Assembly (NCBI RefSeq): GCF_003258595.1
Contig: NZ_QHHQ01000007.1
Span: 310,001-374,000, forward strand
Length of the DNA stretch: 64,000 nt
Reading direction: 5' to 3'
Source of the DNA: Acuticoccus sediminis
Lineage (GTDB): Bacteria > Pseudomonadota > Alphaproteobacteria > Rhizobiales > Amorphaceae
Below the pieces are notes generated by a model. It had not been told where the DNA came from, searched no databases, and was given only the letters and a program-made list of their open reading frames with translations. Positions 1 to 7,767 of the stretch are shown here, piece by piece (the stretch's first letter is position 1; each line of letters opens with the position of its first letter). Both the position numbers and the translations under genes were made by a program.

Positions 1-10
1 GTCCGCGGGC

Positions 11-1387
11 GTGAGCCCACCTGCGAGCCTTGCCGCGACGCTCGGCGCCTTCGTCGCGTCGCTCGACGTTTCCGCGCTGCCGGAGGAGGTGAACGACAAG
101 GCGCACGCCTGCCTTCTCAACGGCTACGGCATCGGCCTCGGCTGCCACCCGACGCCCTACGCGCCGGTCGCGCGCGAGGCGGTGATGGCGGTCGACGGCG
201 GCGGCCCGGCGACGCTACTCGCGGACGGGCGAAAGGTCTCGCTGGCCGGCGCGATGCTCGCCAACGCCGCGCTCTTCCATGGCCGCGCGCAGGAGGACGC
301 GTGCGGCGCCGCCCACCTCGGCGCCATCGTCATCCCGATGCTGACGGCGATGCTGGAGAGCGGGCGCTACGACCAGGCGAACGTCATCCCGGCCCTCGTC
401 GCCGGCTACGAGGCGGGCGGCCTGTTCGAGGAGACGTACGCCGTCGACACGACGCCGGTCGGCTTCCGCGCGTCGACGCTCTACGGTCCGATCGCCGCGG
501 CCGCGGCGGCCGCCCGGCTGATGGGGCTCTCCGCCGACCGGTGTGCCGCGGCTCTCGCCAACGCGGCGTCCTTCGCGGGCGGGCTGCTCCAGTCCTTCGT
601 CGACGGCACGGACGAGTGGCGCTATCAGGTCGGCGTTTCCGGCCAGGTCGGCCTGACCGCGGCGACGCTCGCGGCGGCCGGCTCCGTATCCGCGCCCGGC
701 GCATTCGAGGGGCCGAAGGGCCTCGTCCGCGCGTACGCGCGGCGCGACTGCGACACCGCCGCGCTCGCCGCGAAGCTCGGCCGGGACTGGCAGACCATGC
801 GGGTCGCGTTCAAGCCCTTCCCGGTCTGCGCCTTCAACCAGACGCCGGTGACCGCCGCGCTGGAACTGCGCCAGAAGATCGGCATCCCGGAGACCGTGCG
901 CGTCTACATGAACCCCTACGAGTGCGGCTATGCGGGGATGGACGCGAAGGGACCGTTCAACTCGATCTCCGGCACATTGATGAGCATTCCGTTCTGCATC
1001 GCCCTCGCGCTGGTGCGCGGCACGCCCACGATGGCGCTGATGACACGCTACGACGACCCCGAGGTGAACGCCCTGGAGTCGCGGATCGAGCTGGTCGCCG
1101 ACACCTCCGTCCCGGTGCTGAGCTGCCGCCTCGAGGCGACGGTCGACGGCAACATGGTGACGCACGAGAAGCCGATGACGGCGGCGGACTACTCCTATTC
1201 GTGGGACGAGGTCTCCCGGATGGTCCGGCGCATCGGCGCCGAGGAGGGCGTGCCGGCGGCCGCCTACGACGGCATCGAGAGGTTCTGCGCTGCGCCGGGC
1301 CGCGAGCCGGTCTCTCTGGTGGTCGAGGCCTTCCAGTCGATCCCTGCCGTGGCGCACCGGGGTGCCGCGCTCTCGGTCGAGGCGTGA
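11..1387 (+). CDS. MmgE/PrpD family protein
   Basis: The 458-residue product has the length and all-alpha N-terminal character of the MmgE/PrpD family (2-methylcitrate dehydratase PrpD, cis-aconitate decarboxylase and many uncharacterised members). The region around residues 89-104 (FHGRAQEDACGAAHLG) lies where family members carry their conserved His/Asp-rich active-site stretch, and GYEAGG near 130 is also family-like. The substrate cannot be read from sequence. It begins with GTG only 11 bases into the window and the frame is open to the edge, so the true start may lie upstream. Its stop overlaps the possible GTG start of the downstream SDR, so the two are probably one operon. No prpB or prpC is nearby, which argues against a methylcitrate role. 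Confidence 0.85.
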   Translation: MSPPASLAATLGAFVASLDVSALPEEVNDKAHACLLNGYGIGLGCHPTPYAPVAREAVMAVDGGGPATLLADGRKVSLAGAMLANAALFHGRAQEDACGAAHLGAIVIPMLTAMLESGRYDQANVIPALVAGYEAGGLFEETYAVDTTPVGFRASTLYGPIAAAAAAARLMGLSADRCAAALANAASFAGGLLQSFVDGTDEWRYQVGVSGQVGLTAATLAAAGSVSAPGAFEGPKGLVRAYARRDCDTAALAAKLGRDWQTMRVAFKPFPVCAFNQTPVTAALELRQKIGIPETVRVYMNPYECGYAGMDAKGPFNSISGTLMSIPFCIALALVRGTPTMALMTRYDDPEVNALESRIELVADTSVPVLSCRLEATVDGNMVTHEKPMTAADYSYSWDEVSRMVRRIGAEEGVPAAAYDGIERFCAAPGREPVSLVVEAFQSIPAVAHRGAALSVEA

Positions 1388-1389
1388 GC

Positions 1390-2169
1390 ATGGCCGACGC
1401 GACCGACGGCGAGGCGCCGCTCGTCATCGTCACCGGCGGTCTGAGCGGGATCGGTTCCGCCACTGCCGCGGTGCTTGCCGGGCGCGGCTTCCGCCCCGTC
1501 GTCTTCGACATCGCCGGCGGCGCGCCGGACGGGACCGCGTGGACCGTCTGGCCCGATCCGGTGGACGTGTCCGACGAGGATGCCGTCGAGGCCGCGGTGG
1601 CCGCGGTCGAGGAGCGTCACGGGCCGGTCGCCGGCCTCGTCAACGCGGCCGGCATCCTGGGGCGGATGCACCCGCCCGAGCGTCTCAAGATGAAGGACTG
1701 GGACAGGGAGATGGCCGTCGACCTTCGCGGCACGTTCGTGATGTGCCGCGCGGTCGGGCCGCGGATGGCCGCCCGGGGCGGCGGTTCGATCGTCAACATC
1801 GCTTCGGTGGTGGGGTCGTCGTCGGCGCCCGTGCACGGCTACGCGCCGGCCAAGGCGGCGGTGATCAGCCTGACGGCGACGCTCGCCGCCGAGTGGGGCC
1901 CGAAGGGCGTGCGCGTTAACGCCGTCTCCCCGGGCTTCACCCGCACGCCGGCGCTGGAGGCGGGCCTGCAGCATGGCGTCCTCGTCGCGGACGATCTGAT
2001 CCGGGGCGCCGCCCTGCAGCGGCTGGTGGAGCCGGGCGAGATCGGCCGGGTCGTCGCCTGGCTGCTGGGACCGGATTCGTCCGCCGTCACCGGTGTGAAC
2101 ATTCCGGTCGACGCGGGGTTCCTGGCGGGCATCACATGGCAGGCCTATGGCGGCCTGCGCACCGGTTGA
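1390..2169 (+). CDS. Short-chain dehydrogenase/reductase (SDR)
   Basis: This is a 259-residue classical SDR, expected to be a cytoplasmic NAD(P)-dependent oxidoreductase. The cofactor loop TGGLSGIG is at residues 15-22, NAAG at 85-88, the catalytic Ser at 139, and the YxxxK pair is Y151/K155. It ends with the usual C-terminal gap-then-GG-type tail (VDAGFLAG). ATG 1390 is chosen; an in-frame GTG at 1384 overlaps the stop of the PrpD-like gene and would add two residues. Either start makes the genes translationally coupled. The substrate is unknown; the PrpD-like partner suggests oxidation of a hydroxy-acid or alcohol in a small catabolic operon. Confidence 0.9.
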   Translation: MADATDGEAPLVIVTGGLSGIGSATAAVLAGRGFRPVVFDIAGGAPDGTAWTVWPDPVDVSDEDAVEAAVAAVEERHGPVAGLVNAAGILGRMHPPERLKMKDWDREMAVDLRGTFVMCRAVGPRMAARGGGSIVNIASVVGSSSAPVHGYAPAKAAVISLTATLAAEWGPKGVRVNAVSPGFTRTPALEAGLQHGVLVADDLIRGAALQRLVEPGEIGRVVAWLLGPDSSAVTGVNIPVDAGFLAGITWQAYGGLRTG

Positions 2170-2305
2170 GCCGCGCGGCGCGCGCCGGACCGGGCGAGGC
2201 GTCATGCCTTGCAGGCGCCGCCGGGAAGAGCCGTCGGGAGACTGCCGCAGTGAGCCGGCCGCCGCAACCCGGCCCGTCGCCCGGCCGCCGCGGGGCGAGG
2301 CGGGC

Positions 2306-2707
2306 ATGCTGAAACAGACCGTTGCCACGACGGCCGGCCGCCCTGTGATCCTCATGGATTCGATCACCAAGGTGGAGGACGGGGACGCCGGAGCCATCGT
2401 CGTATCCGGGTCGCACGGGGGCACCAGCTCGGGAGAGATCGCGCTCCGGGTGCCGCTGACGTGCGTCGTCTTCAACGACGCCGGAGTCGGCAAGGACCGG
2501 GCGGGCGTCGCAGCCCTCGCCATGCTGGAGGAGAGGGGCGTCGCCGGAGCGACGGTCGCGCATACCACAGGGCGCATCGGCGATGCCGCGGACATGTGGG
2601 AGAATGGCATCGTCTCGTTCGTCAACCCGGCCGCGGTCGGGCTGGGCCTGCGGACCGGCGACCGGCTGAAGGACGCCGTGGCGCGGATCGGCACGGTGGA
2701 GGCCTGA
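2306..2707 (+). CDS. Small protein of unknown function, third gene of the PrpD/SDR cluster
   Basis: This 133-residue protein is not one I can name. The ATG at 2306 gives a coherent protein beginning MLKQTVATTAG. The frame is open further upstream, but those codons would overlap the SDR and translate as Arg/Pro-rich noise. The body is Gly/Ala-rich with short hydrophobic strands (AIVVSGSHGG near residue 31, CVVFNDAGVGKD near 54, VSFVNPAAVGLGLRTGDRL near 105), which resembles a compact alpha/beta fold. There is no signal peptide or membrane segment. It is co-oriented with the two preceding genes after a 136-bp gap, followed by a strong hairpin, so it may close that operon. Confidence 0.65.
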   Translation: MLKQTVATTAGRPVILMDSITKVEDGDAGAIVVSGSHGGTSSGEIALRVPLTCVVFNDAGVGKDRAGVAALAMLEERGVAGATVAHTTGRIGDAADMWENGIVSFVNPAAVGLGLRTGDRLKDAVARIGTVEA

Positions 2708-2775
2708 CCACGAGCCGCCGCGCTGGAACCCGGCCCGCCGCACTATCGGACGCGCGCGGGCCGGCACGAACGCGT

Positions 2776-2805
2776 GAAGCTGCGCCGGAGGACCGGCGCA
2801 GCTTC
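2776..2805. terminator. Perfect 13-bp hairpin between convergent genes
   Basis: GAAGCTGCGCCGG at 2776-2788 is exactly complementary to 2793-2805 across an AGGA tetraloop. It sits between the stop of the 133-residue protein and the stop of the large RTX gene, so it probably terminates transcription from both sides. There is no clear T-run, so this may be a Rho-assisted or bidirectional terminator. Confidence 0.7.
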
Positions 2806-2825
2806 GTCGTGTCGGGACGCAGGCT

Positions 2826-5800
2826 TCAGATCAGGAAGTCGGCATCGCTGAGGTTGGTGAGGAGCTGGTTCTCCAGCGTCAGCGTGTTGCCGTCGCCGAA
2901 GTCGATCACCACGTCGTCGCCATCCTGGAGGAACACCGCGTCGCCGATGCCCTCGGCCTGGACCACGTCGATCCCGGCCTGGAAGTCCTGGATCACGTCG
3001 GCGCCTTCCTCGTAGACGAAGGTGTCCGCGCCGTCGTTGCCGAACATGGTGTCGTCGCCCGCACCGCCGGAGATCAGGTCGTCGCCGTTGCCGCCGAAGA
3101 TCTGGTCGTTGCCCTCGCCGCCGAAGGCCCGGAAGGCGATGTCGTCGGGACCGAGGTCGCGGGCGTCGATCCTGTCGTCGCCGCCGAGGCCGTTCACTTC
3201 CAGCGTCTCGGTGTTGTCGATGTCGATCGTGAACTCGCCGAAGTTGGTCCGCGCGAAGGTGATCTCCCCGCCGACCGACACGACCGAGAACTCGTCGCCG
3301 GCGGTGTCGGAGCCGTTGACCTGTGCGGTGTCGTTGCCGTCGCCGCCGTCCATGAGGTCGGAGCCGTCGCCGTTGTTCCAGACCATCAGGTCGTCGCCGT
3401 CGCCGCCGTTCATGGTGTCGTCGCCGCGGAAGCCGACGAGCGTGTCGTTGCCGGCGTCACCGGCGAGGACGTCGTCGCCCTGGCTGCCGACGAGGAGGTC
3501 GTTGCCGTCGCCGCCGTTCTCGGTCAGGGCGATCTGGCCCGCCTCGAGCTCGCGGGCGTCCATCGAGTCGTCGCCCGCGCCGCCGTTCAGCTCCAGGATC
3601 TCGGAGTTGCGGATGTCGAGGGAGAAGTTGCCGAAGTTGACGCGCTCGAAGAAGACGTTCTCGCCGTTGGTGCTGACGACGAACTCGTCGCCGGCGGTGT
3701 CGGAGCCGTTGACCTGTGCGGTGTCGATGCCGTCGCCGCCGTCCATCAGGTCGGAGCCGTCGCCATTGTTCCAGACCATCAGGTCGTCGCCGTCGCCGCC
3801 GAGCATCGTATCGTTGCCGCGGAAGCCGACCAGCGTGTCGTTGCCGGCATCACCGGCGAGGGTGTCGTTGCTCTCGCTGCCGATGAGGAGGTCGTTGCCG
3901 GCGCCGCCGGACGCGTCCACCGCGACGTCCTCGTTGGCCAGCGCGCTGGCGTCGATGGTGTCGTCGCCCCCAAGACCGTTGAGGTCGAGGATTTCCGTGT
4001 TGCGGATGTCGAGCGAGAAGTTGCCGAAGTTGGTGCGCTCGAAAATGACGTTCGCACCGTCGGAGCGGACCTCGAAGACGTCGCCGGCGTCGTTCGAGCC
4101 GTTGACCTCGGCGGTGTCGATGCCGTCGCCGCCGTTCATGACGTCGGAACCGTCGCCGTTGTTCCAGACCATGGTGTCGTCGCCGTCGCCGCCGCGCATG
4201 GTGTCGTCGCCGCGGTCGCCGACGAGGGTGTCGTCGCCGTCGCTTCCGATCAGGTAGTCGTTGCCGTCGCCACCGGAGGCCTTCAGCGCGATCAGTCCGG
4301 CGCCGAGGTCGCTGGCGTTGATGGTGTCGTCGCCGCCGAGCCCGTTCACCTCGAGGACTTCGGTGTTGCGGATGTCGATCGAGAAGTTGCCGAAGTTGAC
4401 GCGCTCGAACAGGACGTTGCCGCCCGCGGAGCTGACCTTGAAGAGATCGCCGGCGTCGTTCGAGCCGTTCACCTCGGCGGTGTCGTCGCCCCAGCCGCCG
4501 TTCATGGTGTCCGAGCCGTCGCCGTTGTTCCACACCATGCGGTCGTTGCCGTCGCCGCCGCGCATGACGTCGTCGCCGCGGTCGCCGACGAGGAGGTCGT
4601 CGCCCTGACTGCCGATGAGGAGGTCGTTGCCGTCGCCGCCGCGCGCCTCGACCGCGATGAGGCCGGCCTGCAGCTCGCTGGCGTCCAGCGTGTCGTTGCC
4701 GCCGAGGCCGTTCACGCTGAGCTTGTCGGTGTTGACGATGGTCAGAGTGAAATTGCCGAAGTTGGTGCGCTCGAAGAAGACCGTGTCGCCGGCCGAGGTC
4801 ACCTTGAAGGCGTCGCCGGCCTCTTCGGAGCCGTTGACGACCGCGATGTCGAAGCCGCGGCCGCCGTTCATGCGGTCGGACCCGTCGCCGTCGTTCCAGA
4901 TCATGAGGTCGTTGCCGAGGCCGGACCGCATGACGTCGTTGCCTTCGTCGCCGACGAGGCGGTCGGCGCCGTCGCTGCCGATGAGGAGGTCGTTACCCTC
5001 GCCGCCGGACATGCGAAGGCGAATGTCGCCCGCCTCCAGGCCGCTGGCGTCGATGGTGTCGTTGCCGCCCAGGCCGCTCACCTCGAGCGTCTCGGTGTTG
5101 ACGATGTCGATGGAGAAGGGGACGAGGTTGGTGCGCTCGAAGAGGACGCCGTCCGGCACCGAGTTGATCTCGAACGCGTCGCCCTGCTGCTCGGAGCCCT
5201 CGACGACGGCGGTATCCTTGCCGGCGCCGCCGTCCATCAGGTCGGAGCCGTCGCCGTCGTCCCACTTCATGATGTCGTTGCCGGCGCCACCTTCCATGGT
5301 GTCGTCGCCGACCTCGCCTTCCAGGATGTCGTTGCCCTGGCTGCCGATGAGGAGGTCGTTGCCCTCGCCGCCGTCGAGCTCCAGCCGGATGAGACCCGCG
5401 GGGAGGGCGCTGGCGTCGATGGTGTCGTCGCCGCCCAGCCCGTTCACCTCGAGGAACTCCGTCTCCTGGATGAGGATGTTGAACGGGCCGAGGTTGGTGC
5501 GCTCGAAGAAGACGCCGCGCGGGATCGCGCTGATCTCGAACGCGTCTCCTTCGGTCTCCGAGCCGTTGACCTCGGCGGTGTCGCGTCCGCGGCCGCCGAT
5601 CATCAGGTCGTTGCCGTCGCCGTTGTTCCACTCCATCTCGTCGGCGCCGGCGCCGCCCTGCATGGTGTCGTCGCCCTTGTCGCCGATCAGCGAGTCGTTG
5701 CCGTCGCCGCCGCGCAGGTCGTCGTCGCCGTCGCGGGCCTCGATCGTGTCGTCGCCGCCCAGACCCTTGATCAGGTCGTCGGTCGCTTCGCCGATGATCG

Positions 5801-5840
5801 TCTCGCTGTTGTTGGAACCGATGATCGTATTCTCGGCCAT
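2826..5840 (-). CDS. Large RTX (hemolysin-type) calcium-binding repeat protein
   Basis: This 1004-residue acidic protein consists almost entirely of Gly/Asp-rich nonapeptides (GGxGxDxLx) interleaved with seven copies of a beta-rich module containing [FA]-[AE]-R-[TV]-N-[FL] (FERTNFG-type) followed by an NTE.LEVNGLGGDD strand. It has no Sec signal. The last 70 residues (NDGADTFVYEEGADVIQDFQAG through to SDADFLI) look like an RTX C-terminal secretion segment, so export by type I secretion is expected, although no T1SS gene is in this window. Calcium-dependent folding outside the cell is family knowledge. The role could be surface layer, adhesin or matrix; no protease or lipase domain is visible. 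The start at 5840 is preceded by AGGAG. The regulator at 6300 diverges from it. Confidence 0.9.
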   Translation of the reverse strand: MAENTIIGSNNSETIIGEATDDLIKGLGGDDTIEARDGDDDLRGGDGNDSLIGDKGDDTMQGGAGADEMEWNNGDGNDLMIGGRGRDTAEVNGSETEGDAFEISAIPRGVFFERTNLGPFNILIQETEFLEVNGLGGDDTIDASALPAGLIRLELDGGEGNDLLIGSQGNDILEGEVGDDTMEGGAGNDIMKWDDGDGSDLMDGGAGKDTAVVEGSEQQGDAFEINSVPDGVLFERTNLVPFSIDIVNTETLEVSGLGGNDTIDASGLEAGDIRLRMSGGEGNDLLIGSDGADRLVGDEGNDVMRSGLGNDLMIWNDGDGSDRMNGGRGFDIAVVNGSEEAGDAFKVTSAGDTVFFERTNFGNFTLTIVNTDKLSVNGLGGNDTLDASELQAGLIAVEARGGDGNDLLIGSQGDDLLVGDRGDDVMRGGDGNDRMVWNNGDGSDTMNGGWGDDTAEVNGSNDAGDLFKVSSAGGNVLFERVNFGNFSIDIRNTEVLEVNGLGGDDTINASDLGAGLIALKASGGDGNDYLIGSDGDDTLVGDRGDDTMRGGDGDDTMVWNNGDGSDVMNGGDGIDTAEVNGSNDAGDVFEVRSDGANVIFERTNFGNFSLDIRNTEILDLNGLGGDDTIDASALANEDVAVDASGGAGNDLLIGSESNDTLAGDAGNDTLVGFRGNDTMLGGDGDDLMVWNNGDGSDLMDGGDGIDTAQVNGSDTAGDEFVVSTNGENVFFERVNFGNFSLDIRNSEILELNGGAGDDSMDARELEAGQIALTENGGDGNDLLVGSQGDDVLAGDAGNDTLVGFRGDDTMNGGDGDDLMVWNNGDGSDLMDGGDGNDTAQVNGSDTAGDEFSVVSVGGEITFARTNFGEFTIDIDNTETLEVNGLGGDDRIDARDLGPDDIAFRAFGGEGNDQIFGGNGDDLISGGAGDDTMFGNDGADTFVYEEGADVIQDFQAGIDVVQAEGIGDAVFLQDGDDVVIDFGDGNTLTLENQLLTNLSDADFLI
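3249..5507 (-). repeat. Seven-copy tandem module array inside the RTX gene
   Basis: The codons for the F-[AE]-R tripeptide recur at 3249, 3642, 4035, 4401, 4767, 5133 and 5499. The spacing is exactly 366 bp (122 codons) for four intervals and 393 bp (131 codons) for the two nearest the C-terminus. The 27-bp difference equals one RTX nonapeptide. Within units, WNNGDGSDxMxGG, D-T-A-x-VNGS and FERTNFGNF are nearly invariant. Confidence 0.9.
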
Positions 5841-6299
5841 GGCCTCTTCTCCTGTCGCTGTGTCGGGGCGCCAGTGCGGCGCTGCTCCGACTGCGAGCTA
5901 AGAGGCGGCGGCGGGGGCCGCTGTGCTGGCGAGCATAGTCGCCGGACGCCGGTCCCTTGAATTGCCTGACGATATTTGCCGGCGAACGACAATGGTACGA
6001 CGTAGAGTTGCCAATGACGGGTGGGGTCGCGTGACGTGTCCCCGCGGTTCGCTACCCATCGTCGCCGATCGCGCAGCAATCCTGGCGTGTGCGCCTCGCG
6101 TTCGGGAGCCGGCGGCGGGCAGCCGGAGACGTGAATTGCCCGGTGTGATGCTGAGCACAACCGGTGGCGACGCTATCGCGGCGGGGGATTGGCTGGTATC
6201 TCTGGATGAGGCCGCGATGATCGGAACCCTGGATTTCGGCGCGGCCGATCGGGCGGGCGCGGGATCCTGCGTTCACGAGACGTCGCAGGGGATGAACGT
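5841..6299. other. Divergent intergenic region, RTX gene / regulator
   Basis: This region of about 460 bp holds the divergent promoters of the large RTX gene and the winged-helix regulator. Open frames cross it, but none has a convincing start, Shine-Dalgarno or protein-like composition. No clear operator or RNA gene was found by eye. Confidence 0.5.
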
Positions 6300-7247
6300 A
6301 TGGCCTCGGCCCTGGTGGAATTCGACGAGGGCACCGCGGCAGCCGCCGGTCCGATGCTGGTCGCCCCCGGGCTGGAGGGCGAAATCGACGCGATCCGGTC
6401 CCACCCCGCGCTGACCCGGGCGATCCACGAGCTGTTCGTCACCCTGACCCAGCAGCAGGCCGGCGAAGGGCTGCGGCGCTTCGTGCTCGGCGACAAGGCG
6501 CGCCGCCTCGCGTTCTGGACGGCGATGTCCCTCGATGCGGAGCGCAAGGTGGACTGCGGGCCGGGGCTCACCGTCAACCGCTTCTGCGAACACCTCACCG
6601 CCCACGGCGAGATGAGCCGGGGCCGCGCACGGGCGATCTTCGAGTTCATGCGCCACACCGGGTTCCTCACGCGCGTGGGCGAGGCGGTGCGGGGCAAGGC
6701 CGTCGTCTACGAACCGTCCGAGCGCATGAACCGGCTGTGCGCCGAGCGGCTGGCGTTCGGCATGACCGCGCTGGCGAAGGTCTCGCCGTCCGGGACGGCT
6801 GCTCTGGCGCGCATCCAGAACCCGGCGTTCCTGACCGGGTTCGCCCGCCTGGCGCGAAAGCACATCATCAGCGGCTTTCGGCCGCTCGACAGCGCGCCCG
6901 CCCTCGCGATCTTCATCGGCCGCGATGGTGGGGAGTACATCGCGATGCACCTCTACCTCGCCCATCTCGACCTGCCGCCTGAGGAGCGCGCCGCGGGTTT
7001 TACCTTCAACATCACGAAGATCGCCGGGCTGACGCACGTGTCGCGCAGCCATGTGTCGACGCTGGTGCGGGACGCGGCGGAGGCCGGCCTCATCGAACGC
7101 GGCCCGCAGCGCATCAGCGTGACCGCGAAGTTCGAGGATGCGGTCGCCCAATCGCTCGCGACCACGTTCGCCACCATGGCGGACATGGCGCGCACCGCGA
7201 TCGCGGACATGGCGCGCGCCGCGATGGCGGAGATGCCAGGGCGCTGA
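6300..7247 (+). CDS. Winged-helix transcriptional regulator (uncharacterised)
   Basis: This 315-residue protein has two segments that read as winged helix-turn-helix domains. One is at about residues 90-143 (NRFCEHLTAHGEMSRGRARAIFEFM, with a wing ending VVYEP). The other is at 235-275 (NITKIAGLTHVSRSHVSTLVRDAAEAGLIER, with a wing ending ISV). The second is MarR/Crp-like in helix pattern. The C-terminal 30 residues are an alanine/methionine-rich amphipathic repeat (MADMARTAIADMARAAM) that may dimerise. It lies between two RTX genes and diverges from the first, so control of the RTX region is a reasonable inference. The ligand is unknown. The start is chosen at ATG 6300; the AGGGG ahead of it is distant. 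Confidence 0.7.
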   Translation: MASALVEFDEGTAAAAGPMLVAPGLEGEIDAIRSHPALTRAIHELFVTLTQQQAGEGLRRFVLGDKARRLAFWTAMSLDAERKVDCGPGLTVNRFCEHLTAHGEMSRGRARAIFEFMRHTGFLTRVGEAVRGKAVVYEPSERMNRLCAERLAFGMTALAKVSPSGTAALARIQNPAFLTGFARLARKHIISGFRPLDSAPALAIFIGRDGGEYIAMHLYLAHLDLPPEERAAGFTFNITKIAGLTHVSRSHVSTLVRDAAEAGLIERGPQRISVTAKFEDAVAQSLATTFATMADMARTAIADMARAAMAEMPGR

Positions 7248-7361
7248 TGCGCGCGGCGCCGCCCGCCGGGTGGTCCAGAATGTGACGTTGTCGGGGCGGG
7301 ACGATGCTGGCACCCGGGAACCTCCCCCGGTGCCTCACCGTAACTCCTCGAAGGTCCATCC

Positions 7362-7715
7362 ATGCAGTTTCCGATGAGCGCGCGGCTTCGGGTCGCCAAG
7401 GCCGCCTTGTCCCTCGTGCTGCTGGCCGGCGCCGGCGCTGCGTTTGGCGTCGTTGTGGCGCCCAGGCCGGCTGCGGCCGTGGTCTACTGCACGGGTCCCG
7501 GCGTTCCGGTCGGCTGCGTCGTCCGCCGCCCGGCCCCGGCCGTCGCCTATTGCACGGCGCCGGGTGTCCCGGTCGGCTGTGTCGCGCGCCCCGGTGTCGG
7601 CGCTCCGGGAATCGGTGTCGCGCCGGGCGTCGGCGCGGGTGCGCCCGGTGTCGGCATCAGGCCGGGCGTCGGTCTCAACGCCGGCGGTCCCGTCAACCGT
7701 CGCGGCGTCCGGTAG
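7362..7715 (+). CDS. Small exported Gly/Val/Pro-rich protein with duplicated YC..PGVPVGCV motif
   Basis: This 117-residue protein has an N-terminal signal (basic SARLRVAK, then SLVLLAGAGAAFGVVVA and a cleavable Ala-rich end near residue 38). The mature part carries two copies of YCT-[GA]-PGVPVGCV-[VA]-R-[RP] about 25 residues apart, each with two cysteines, followed by a low-complexity PGVGAGAPGVGI tail. Small exported proteins with this double motif occur in Rhizobiales, but I know of no assigned function. The paired cysteines suggest disulfides in the periplasm. The gene is convergent with the RTX gene downstream, with a short palindromic hairpin between them. Confidence 0.75.
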   Translation: MQFPMSARLRVAKAALSLVLLAGAGAAFGVVVAPRPAAAVVYCTGPGVPVGCVVRRPAPAVAYCTAPGVPVGCVARPGVGAPGIGVAPGVGAGAPGVGIRPGVGLNAGGPVNRRGVR

Positions 7716-7732
7716 GGCCGCCACGGGGCAGG

Positions 7733-7750
7733 GCCGATCCCCGGATCGGC
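7733..7750. terminator. Palindromic hairpin between convergent genes
   Basis: GCCGATCC at 7733-7740 and GGATCGGC at 7743-7750 are complementary. It sits midway between the stops of the small exported protein and the RTX gene at 7768. There is no T-run. Confidence 0.45.
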
Positions 7751-7767
7751 ACCGCGCCGACGGAGGG

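Noticed and set aside
3022-4257. Long open frame on the plus strand (411 codons, Ser/Pro-rich)
   Set aside because: It is the mirror of the RTX nonapeptide codons on the other strand. It has the repetitive SP-S-P composition expected of such a shadow and no ribosome binding site.
5923-6414. 163-codon open frame upstream of the winged-helix regulator
   Set aside because: It overlaps the regulator start in another frame, has no ribosome binding site and shows random composition.
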